Source: DATKKX01 sp035542775 (GTDB taxonomy: Bacteria; Planctomycetota; Phycisphaerae; UBA1845; UTPLA1). From it: 26,356 bases of DNA. The notes beneath the pieces are model-generated. The model was not told the origin of the DNA and searched no databases. It saw only the letters and a program-made list of their open reading frames with translations. Positions 21,131 to 26,356 of the stretch are shown here, piece after piece. The stretch lies in contig DATKKX010000444.1 of the NCBI GenBank assembly GCA_035542775.1, positions 1 through 26,356 of the forward strand, given 5' to 3'. The position numbers and the translations under genes are program-made. Every line of letters starts with the position of its first letter. Within the stretch, counting starts at the first letter, position 1.

Positions 21131-23821
21131 CTAACGACGACGGATGACCCACAACACAATACCGGGCAAGAATACCACCGCCGGCCAAACGCCCCAGACG
21201 AAGATGCGCATGGCTGTCAGCTTCGAACGGTCGATCTGCGTGATCCGCGGGACCGGCATGGGCCCCCGGGCGATCCATTCCGGGTGGCCGCTCAGCCAAT
21301 ACAGGGCGTTGACGAACAGGTCCGCGTCCTCCGTCGGGGGCGGATCAAACCGTATCGTCTGGCCCTCGGCCAGGACAGGGTTTTCCAGATAATCATCCCG
21401 GTAGCTGCCGCCGAAGCTGACCACGATGATTCGGCCTTTGCTATTATCGCCGTCCTTCCGCTGAGCCGTCACCATGACGTCAAAGGGCCCATACCTGGGC
21501 TCGGAGGTCAGCGTCACCCTGCCCTCAGATGACTGCTGCCGGACTTGATCGATGATGTGTATCAATTCCGAGATAGTGGCCCCGATGTAATTCTCTTTGT
21601 GTGGAATCTGCAGCACGAGCGACGTGGTCACCCCTGCGGGGAGGTCCTTCTTGATGTCGATCGGGCAGGCGTCGTTGATCAGGAACCGCGTGCCGCGCAG
21701 CGGCTTGCCGATCTCCTGGTCGGTGAACCCGCTTGCCGGCATGTGCCCGAACCGGTTGCCTCTCACCATAAAGGTGTTCGGGGCCCGGCGATCGGGCTCG
21801 ACCCATGTGATGCGCCGGGAGTTGTCGATCCGAATACCCCAGTCCTGGTCCAACAGGGGACCGTAGCCATAGGGAGGCGTCACCGGCGGACCGCCAAACA
21901 TGCCGCCGCCGCGCACTTCCCACGTCGCCAGGAAAATCACTTTGGCGTCATTGGCGAGCAGGTCGCGAATCATCTGTCGCTGGGCCTCGCCGAACATCTG
22001 ATCCTGTGGTTGCTGACCGCCGAAAGGATTCGACGACGGCGGGGGGGGAGGCAGGCAGACATAAATCGCCTCAGTCCCTTCTTCAGGCGCAGGTCTCTCC
22101 TTGGCCGTGGCCATGTTCCAGTCCACCACCTTGAATCCAGCGCCCTCCAGCCGCTTACGCAATTCGCTGAGGGCCCGGCTCGGGACCCAGCTTTCGGGGG
22201 GCGGCGGCATGAAGGGGCTGCGCTGTTGCGGCGGGGGCGGCTCGAAGGACGTCACCACGACCGTGGCGCACGGCTTGTCCCGGGTGATTGCCAGAATCGC
22301 CGACGACAGTGCACTGTCGCCGTTGAAGCTCCGCCCCAGCTCCTCGGCATGGCCGGTGGGGCCGGCGATGCTCTCGCGCACCGGGAAAACCTCGGCGAAG
22401 GGCACCACCCGTATCTTCCCCTTCGCCTCCACGACGATGACGTTGTCCTCTTTCAACTGATCAGCAAGCGAGCCGAGCTTGAGTTCGGGCAGGCTCTCGA
22501 TCTGTTTCTCCAAGGCGTCGATCGCAGCCATCTTGTCGCCGAACAGCGTTCCCTGCTTGGCCAGGTCCAGCAGCGCCTTCGAGGCGGGATCCACCTTCGA
22601 CAGTCGGGCGGCCAGATCGCTCAGCAGTTGCTGGCAGGCGGCCGCATTCTGTTCCAGGATGGTGACGTCGTGACGGGCGTCCGCAAGCTCCTGGCTCAAC
22701 TGCTCAGACTTGCCGGTGTCGATGACGCCCAGTATCAGCAGCCGCCTGTTTTCCAGTGTCTTACCCGCTTGCCGGAGGACGTCCGCGACCTCGACCTGGG
22801 CGGTCAGCGGGCCGATCTTGACCGGCGCCGCCCAGCTGGGATGTTGCTTGACCATCGGGAACTTGCGGGCGAAGCCGTCCACGCGCTTGACCAGTTCCTC
22901 CAGTTTTGCGCTGACCTGCACGCCGCGGTCCGCGAAGGCCTTCAGGGCCACGGCCGGATCGCCGGGCAGCGGCGCATCCTCGGGGCCGACCGAGTCGCGA
23001 AGCGAGGCCACCAGGGTCTGGGGCTCAACCGCCACTTCGCGGAGCATTTGAATGTTGGCCGAGTCGGGCTTGCTGGCCTCATCGGCCAGGGCAGCCAGCT
23101 CGTTCATACGATCGCCGATGGCCTTCAGATGGCCCTTCACCTCGCCCAAGGCCGTTTTCGCCTTGTTGGTGGCGTCGCCGTATTTGGGTATGCCTCCCGC
23201 GGGGGTGAGTTCCTTGATTTCATCGCCGGCCTTCTTGAGCGTGTCCACGTCGGCCTTCAATGCAGCGGCGATGTTGGCGAAGAGCGGGAAATCACCCAAC
23301 CAACTGTCGCCTCCCATCAGGTTCCTGGCCTGGTCCAGGCGATCCTTAAGATCCGCCTCCAATTCGTCGCGCAATTTAGCAAAGGTCTCCAGCGCCTCCT
23401 TGTGCTTGGCGGCTTCTCCGCCGAAGGTTCCGCTGATCCGTGAAACCAGCTTCTCTCGCTGGCTCGAGGTGACGACGTACGTCACCTTGATCTTGGAAGA
23501 AAAGCGCGTCAGCTCGTCGCAGTAATCCTGGATCCGTTTGACGTATTCCTGTTGTTTGGCGTCTTCCTCGTTGGGCGGGTAGACCGTTGAAATCTGAATA
23601 TCGCAGTCCGCGGCCTGGATGATCCGTTTGGTGCGATCGCTCAGGCCGAAATTTCCCGCCGCCGCCAGATCCTCGCGGAAGTACTTGATCGAGCAGATCC
23701 AGTTCACGGCCACCAACAACGCTGCCGCGACGAGAATCGAAATGGCGACGTTGGCGCCGATGGCAACGCGGCGTCCCGACGACATTGCTTCCGCGCTAGA
23801 ACCGCTTGAACTCATCGCCAT
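21131..23821 (-). CDS. GldG-like ABC-associated protein with large helical insert
   Basis: An 896-residue membrane-anchored protein of the GldG type, which accompanies GldA/GldF-like ABC transporters. TM1 is at about 19-44. The family-type start follows (LSDRTKRII, a strand with D-I-Q-I-S-T-V-Y, then K-V-T-Y-V-V near 112-117). Residues about 132-460 are an Ala/Leu/Lys/Asp/Glu-rich helical region, largely extra compared with usual GldG proteins of about 500-600 residues. The conserved core resumes at about 461-845, with FNGDSALSSAIL, AGFKVVDWN, a poly-Pro loop, LL..DAKVIFLA, YGYGPLL..WGI.I and ADLFVNALYWLSG. A C-terminal TM lies at about 870-893 followed by RRR. The start at 23821 is favoured by GGAG 8 nt upstream; 23815 would give an ATGA overlap with the permease stop. 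It overlaps the permease gene by 10 nt. Confidence 0.88.
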   Translation of the reverse strand: MAMSSSGSSAEAMSSGRRVAIGANVAISILVAAALLVAVNWICSIKYFREDLAAAGNFGLSDRTKRIIQAADCDIQISTVYPPNEEDAKQQEYVKRIQDYCDELTRFSSKIKVTYVVTSSQREKLVSRISGTFGGEAAKHKEALETFAKLRDELEADLKDRLDQARNLMGGDSWLGDFPLFANIAAALKADVDTLKKAGDEIKELTPAGGIPKYGDATNKAKTALGEVKGHLKAIGDRMNELAALADEASKPDSANIQMLREVAVEPQTLVASLRDSVGPEDAPLPGDPAVALKAFADRGVQVSAKLEELVKRVDGFARKFPMVKQHPSWAAPVKIGPLTAQVEVADVLRQAGKTLENRRLLILGVIDTGKSEQLSQELADARHDVTILEQNAAACQQLLSDLAARLSKVDPASKALLDLAKQGTLFGDKMAAIDALEKQIESLPELKLGSLADQLKEDNVIVVEAKGKIRVVPFAEVFPVRESIAGPTGHAEELGRSFNGDSALSSAILAITRDKPCATVVVTSFEPPPPQQRSPFMPPPPESWVPSRALSELRKRLEGAGFKVVDWNMATAKERPAPEEGTEAIYVCLPPPPPSSNPFGGQQPQDQMFGEAQRQMIRDLLANDAKVIFLATWEVRGGGMFGGPPVTPPYGYGPLLDQDWGIRIDNSRRITWVEPDRRAPNTFMVRGNRFGHMPASGFTDQEIGKPLRGTRFLINDACPIDIKKDLPAGVTTSLVLQIPHKENYIGATISELIHIIDQVRQQSSEGRVTLTSEPRYGPFDVMVTAQRKDGDNSKGRIIVVSFGGSYRDDYLENPVLAEGQTIRFDPPPTEDADLFVNALYWLSGHPEWIARGPMPVPRITQIDRSKLTAMRIFVWGVWPAVVFLPGIVLWVIRRR

Positions 23822-24531
23822 CGCTTCGACTCCATTACCTTGACCGCCAGGAACAGAAAGAACAGTGTTCCGGTCACGAAGAACGCGAGCGCCTTCGTGT
23901 CGAAGATGCCTTTGCTGAAATCCTCGAACTGATGCAGGATGTTCACGTAGCTCAGCACGATTCGCCAGGTTCCTCCGCCCCAGGTGGCGAATGCATCGAC
24001 CACCAGCGTAAACACACTGAGCACGCCCATTCCCAGGATTGCCGCGATCAGTTGGTGCCTGGTCAGGGCGCTGGCGAACACGCCCACCGACACGTACAGC
24101 GAGCCGATCAGGATCATCCCGACGTAACCGTACACCACCAGGCCGATGTCATTGGCCCCGTAGCTGAACAGCAGAATCACATGAATGAGCGTTGCCGCCA
24201 GCAGGGCGAGGTAGAACACCAGCACACCCAGGTACTTACCGACCACCACCTCGACGTCGGTCACCGGCGCAGTCATCAGGGTCTCGATCGTGCCGCTGGC
24301 GAACTCATCCGCCAGAACCCGCATGGTGAGCAGGGGGATGGCGAAGACCAGCAGCCATGCCATGCTGTTGAGCATCGGCCGGATCGAGGCCTCGGCGTCC
24401 TCGACCAGGGTATTCGTCATGAACAAGTAACCCACGGCCACCAAGAACACGGCGGCGACGATATAAGCCACCGGCGACAGAAAGTTCGCCGCGAGTTCCC
24501 GTTGCGTCAGTGCCGTCACATTTCGCATCAC
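23812..24531 (-). CDS. ABC-2 type permease, GldF-like
   Basis: A 239-residue integral membrane protein with six hydrophobic segments, the normal build of ABC-2 export permeases. It has FLSPVAYIV in the first segment, the conserved RVLADEFASGTIETLMTAPVTDVEVVVGKYLG loop near 71-102 (the E.R.SGT..LL..PVS...IV.GK type motif), and a final segment ending in ESKRWR. It would form the channel of the transporter together with the ATPase; the substrate is unknown. In flavobacteria the related GldF works with GldA and GldG, but gliding is not implied here. The start is GTG at 24531, overlapping the ATPase stop by 4 nt (GTGA) with GGGAGG upstream; ATG at 24528 is an alternative. The stop overlaps the GldG-like gene. 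Confidence 0.92.
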   Translation of the reverse strand: MMRNVTALTQRELAANFLSPVAYIVAAVFLVAVGYLFMTNTLVEDAEASIRPMLNSMAWLLVFAIPLLTMRVLADEFASGTIETLMTAPVTDVEVVVGKYLGVLVFYLALLAATLIHVILLFSYGANDIGLVVYGYVGMILIGSLYVSVGVFASALTRHQLIAAILGMGVLSVFTLVVDAFATWGGGTWRIVLSYVNILHQFEDFSKGIFDTKALAFFVTGTLFFLFLAVKVMESKRWR

Positions 24532-25496
24532 GACCGCACCTCCCGCCTGGTCGCCGGCTGATCCTGCATCTGCCGGGCCGTTATCTGCACGAAGAATTCC
24601 TCGAGGCTGCCCACTTCAAGGCGAAGCTCCCGCAAGGACCAGCCTCTGCCCTTGACCAGCTTGAATATGTCCTCCCGCGGGTCGCGGTGCTGCCTGGTTT
24701 CGATCGTCAACCGCTGCCACCCGTTGTCCGACTCCGCTTCGACGCCGCTGATGCCATCCAGCTCGGCCACGGCCTTCTTCACGTCCGCGGCCGGACCGGA
24801 GACCTCGGCGATGAGACGCGAGCCACCGCGGATGCGTTCCTTCAACTCGCTGGGCGAGCCAGAGGCGACGATCTTGCCGCCAGCGATGATGATCGTCCGC
24901 TGACAGGTGGCCTCGACTTCCGGCAGGATGTGGCTGGAGAGCAGCACGGTATGCCGCTTGGCCAGTTCGATGATGAGGTTTCGCGTCTCGCGAATCTGTG
25001 CCGGATCCAAACCCACCGTCGGCTCATCCAGGATCAGCACCTTGGGATCGTGCAGCAGTGCATCGGCCAGCCCCACCCGTTGCCGCATGCCCTTGCTGAG
25101 CTGCTGGATGGGCCGGTCGATGAAATCGCCCAGCCAGCAGAGATCAGTGACTCGTTTGATCGCCGCTTCGCGCGAGGGTCGATCAAGCCTCCTGATCTTG
25201 CCTCGAAAATGCAGGTACTCCCGTGCCCGCATGTGCATGTCCAGCGGCGCATTCTCGGGGAGGTACCCGATTACCCGCCGGACGGCCAGCGACTCGGAGA
25301 ATACGTCGTGGCCCGCCACCGATGCGGCCCCCGACGTCGCCGGTATGTAGCATGTTAGAATTCGCAGGGTCGTCGTCTTGCCGGCCCCATTCGGACCCAG
25401 GAAGCCGACGATCTCCCCTTCTTCAATGTTGAAGGAGATGCCGTCGACCGCCCGAAGGTCCCCGAACACCTTCGTCAGATTCTGCGCCTGTATCAT
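24528..25496 (-). CDS. ABC transporter ATP-binding protein, GldA-like
   Basis: A 322-residue cytoplasmic ATPase, first gene of the operon, which powers the membrane complex. It shows Walker A GPNGAGKT (about 34-41), Q-loop region GYLPENAPL, the ABC signature LSKGMRQR (about 133-140), Walker B VLILDEP followed by TVGLDP (D-loop), and the H-loop SSHIL. Q is replaced by E in the Q-loop (LPENAPL), which is common in the GldA/CcmA/NatA branch. A C-terminal domain of about 100 residues (from about 215) is typical of the DrrA/GldA group and probably contacts the permease. ATG at 25496 has GGGA 5 nt upstream. Genes that follow overlap or are close, giving an ATPase-permease-GldG-DUF4340-membrane protein operon. 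Confidence 0.95.
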   Translation of the reverse strand: MIQAQNLTKVFGDLRAVDGISFNIEEGEIVGFLGPNGAGKTTTLRILTCYIPATSGAASVAGHDVFSESLAVRRVIGYLPENAPLDMHMRAREYLHFRGKIRRLDRPSREAAIKRVTDLCWLGDFIDRPIQQLSKGMRQRVGLADALLHDPKVLILDEPTVGLDPAQIRETRNLIIELAKRHTVLLSSHILPEVEATCQRTIIIAGGKIVASGSPSELKERIRGGSRLIAEVSGPAADVKKAVAELDGISGVEAESDNGWQRLTIETRQHRDPREDIFKLVKGRGWSLRELRLEVGSLEEFFVQITARQMQDQPATRREVRS

Positions 25497-25904
25497 CAGC
25501 GTCCCACGCCTCGCTCAACCGAACCAAACGTGTCTCTAATCGCACTCAGGCCCGCATGCCTTGGTACCTGCTTGAATGATCTCCGGCCCTCATCTAACCA
25601 GACCCGCGGCCTCTCGGGCGGGCTTCAGGCATCCGCGCTTACGTTGACCGAATGACCGGGGTTCGCCACGTCGGTCCAGGTCGCCGCGACGCCCGGCATA
25701 GCCGCTGTCCCATCGACGAAGCATGGATGCGAACCACGTTTTCTACATACCCCGCCGCTCCGCGTCAACCCCAACGGGTAACCTCAATGACGGCTGGACC
25801 GGAAGCTTCCTGTCAGCGGATCGGCGGCCAAAAGTTGCCCGAGCGGCCCTCCGGGGGTATATTTCGGGCTTTACAAGGCATATTGCGAGACAGAGAGGCG
25901 TGTA
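25497..25904. other. Divergent intergenic region (408 nt)
   Basis: The spacer lies between the ABC operon and the PLP enzyme gene. No gene, tRNA or known riboswitch is seen. A plus-strand reading frame from 25652 runs into the PLP gene in another frame and looks like a shadow. The right end holds a good promoter for the PLP gene. No sigma70-like promoter for the ABC operon could be picked with confidence. Confidence 0.5.
25835..25863 (+). promoter_or_regulatory. Candidate sigma70-type promoter of the PLP enzyme gene
   Basis: TTGCCC (25835-25840) and TATATT (25858-25863) are separated by 17 nt. Transcription would start near 25870, leaving a leader of about 35 nt with the ribosome binding site AGAGG before ATG 25905. 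Confidence 0.5.
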
Positions 25905-26356
25905 ATGAGAATGCAGATAAACGAAGCCGTTCTAGAGAAAGCCGTTGCGCGTTGTCGGGAACGTGGGGTGATCATCCCGACTTTCGCCCAACAGCGGGAC
26001 CCATCGAAAGTTCCACAGTCCATTCGTAACCGCCTGAAAAAAGTGGGGTTGTGGGACGTTGAACCCGCCAACCTGTTCCGCATCTCCTGGAAAAACGAGC
26101 CGGTGCCCTCCGGCGGCCTTTACAACAACGGCAACTGGATCGAGTTTCCCCCGGCTCTGACCGGCGTGCCCGCGAGGATTGTCGGCCTGGTCGGTAAGTG
26201 GTTCCCGACCGGCGCGCACAAGGTCGGAGCGGGCTTCGGCTGCCTGGTGCCGCGACTGGTGGCGGGCCAGTTCGATCCGACCACGCAGAGGGCGGTCTGG
26301 CCGTCGACCGGCAACTTCTGTCGAGGCGGCGCGTTCGATTGTGCGCTCCTGGGCTG
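25905..26356 (+). CDS. PLP-dependent fold-type II enzyme (cysteine synthase/TrpB-like), 5' part
   Basis: The first 150 codons of a gene that runs off the right edge; there is no stop in the window. ATG at 25905 has AGAGG 7 nt upstream. The N-terminus (MRMQINEAVLEKAVARCRERG) leads to IPTFAQQRDPSKVP, then a region with WKNEPVPSGGLYNNGNWIEFP. Then comes KWFPTGAHKVGAGFGCLVPRL, where the Lys of GAHK is the likely PLP-binding residue, and WPSTGNFCRGGAFD, the S/T-G-N phosphate-binding loop of the family. I recall close relatives labelled 'pyridoxal-5-phosphate-dependent protein subunit beta' of about 450 residues. The reaction is not established; cysteine synthase, threonine synthase-like or TrpB-like beta-replacement activity are options. 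Confidence 0.82.
   Translation, partial: MRMQINEAVLEKAVARCRERGVIIPTFAQQRDPSKVPQSIRNRLKKVGLWDVEPANLFRISWKNEPVPSGGLYNNGNWIEFPPALTGVPARIVGLVGKWFPTGAHKVGAGFGCLVPRLVAGQFDPTTQRAVWPSTGNFCRGGAFDCALLG

Noticed and set aside
21545..23443. A 632-codon open frame on the plus strand, antisense to the GldG-like gene
   Set aside because: It lies wholly inside a well-supported GldG-like gene on the other strand. Long antisense frames are expected in GC-rich coding DNA, and the translation is His/Arg/Gly/Leu-rich with no family motif.
17881..25496. A gliding-motility locus
   Set aside because: Only the GldA/GldF/GldG-like part is present, and such ABC modules occur widely in non-gliding bacteria, so gliding gene symbols were not assigned.
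25652..26029. A 125-codon plus-strand frame upstream of and overlapping the PLP gene
   Set aside because: It overlaps the PLP gene in another frame, has no ribosome binding site and its translation is Arg-rich without family features.

Overview
The window reads as a piece of a GC-rich, Gram-negative-type chromosome. It most resembles a planctomycete, probably of the Phycisphaerae. That placement is inference from gene style, not from a marker gene. The clues are (1) three membrane proteins with N-terminal zinc ribbons, two of them carrying a near-identical Cys4 motif, (2) Ser/Gln/Pro/Ala/Thr linkers of the 'TSQPAS' type in exported proteins, (3) a GldA/permease/GldG/DUF4340 operon, and (4) a DEAD-type RNA helicase with DEVD in motif II. 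No rRNA, tRNA, CRISPR array, insertion sequence, integrase or phage gene was seen.

Layout from left to right. 61-1608 (-) encodes an MFS transporter with some resemblance to the POT family. A 403-nt spacer follows, with a phased array of GTCC repeats over the transporter's candidate promoter. 2012-6245 (+) holds an unrecognised small protein with an internal duplication, then a 1173-residue MscK/MscS-type mechanosensitive channel. 6372-6773 (-) is a small tail-anchored protein, divergent from a DEAD-box helicase (6959-8242, +). The helicase promoter overlaps a perfect inverted repeat.

8334-14417 (-) is a six-gene block in transcription order: ubiD-type decarboxylase, zinc-ribbon membrane protein, its paralogue, ubiE/menG methyltransferase, a membrane-TPR-like protein, ubiX-type flavin prenyltransferase. 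Genes overlap or are separated by less than 50 nt. UbiX makes the prenylated FMN that UbiD needs, and UbiE does the last C-methylation of a quinone, so this is a late quinone-biosynthesis cassette. Menaquinone is the likely product. Three membrane proteins of unknown function sit inside it.

metK (14696-15940, +), which makes the S-adenosylmethionine used by UbiE, is divergent from that block. It converges on a zinc-ribbon/TM/TPR protein (16044-17552, -) that has its own sigma70-like promoter. 17881-25496 (-) is a five-gene Gld-type ABC operon: ATPase, ABC-2 permease, an enlarged GldG-like protein, a DUF4340-like protein built of about five repeats, and a two-TM protein with a possible PH-like domain. 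The right edge carries the first 150 codons of a PLP-dependent fold-type II enzyme (25905 onward, +).

The most unusual items are the five-fold repeat in the DUF4340 protein, the roughly 330-residue helical insert in the GldG-like protein, the uncharacterised membrane proteins inside the quinone operon, the duplicated Cys/Trp small protein, and the GTCC array. No sequence search was run. Family names rest on motifs read by eye.
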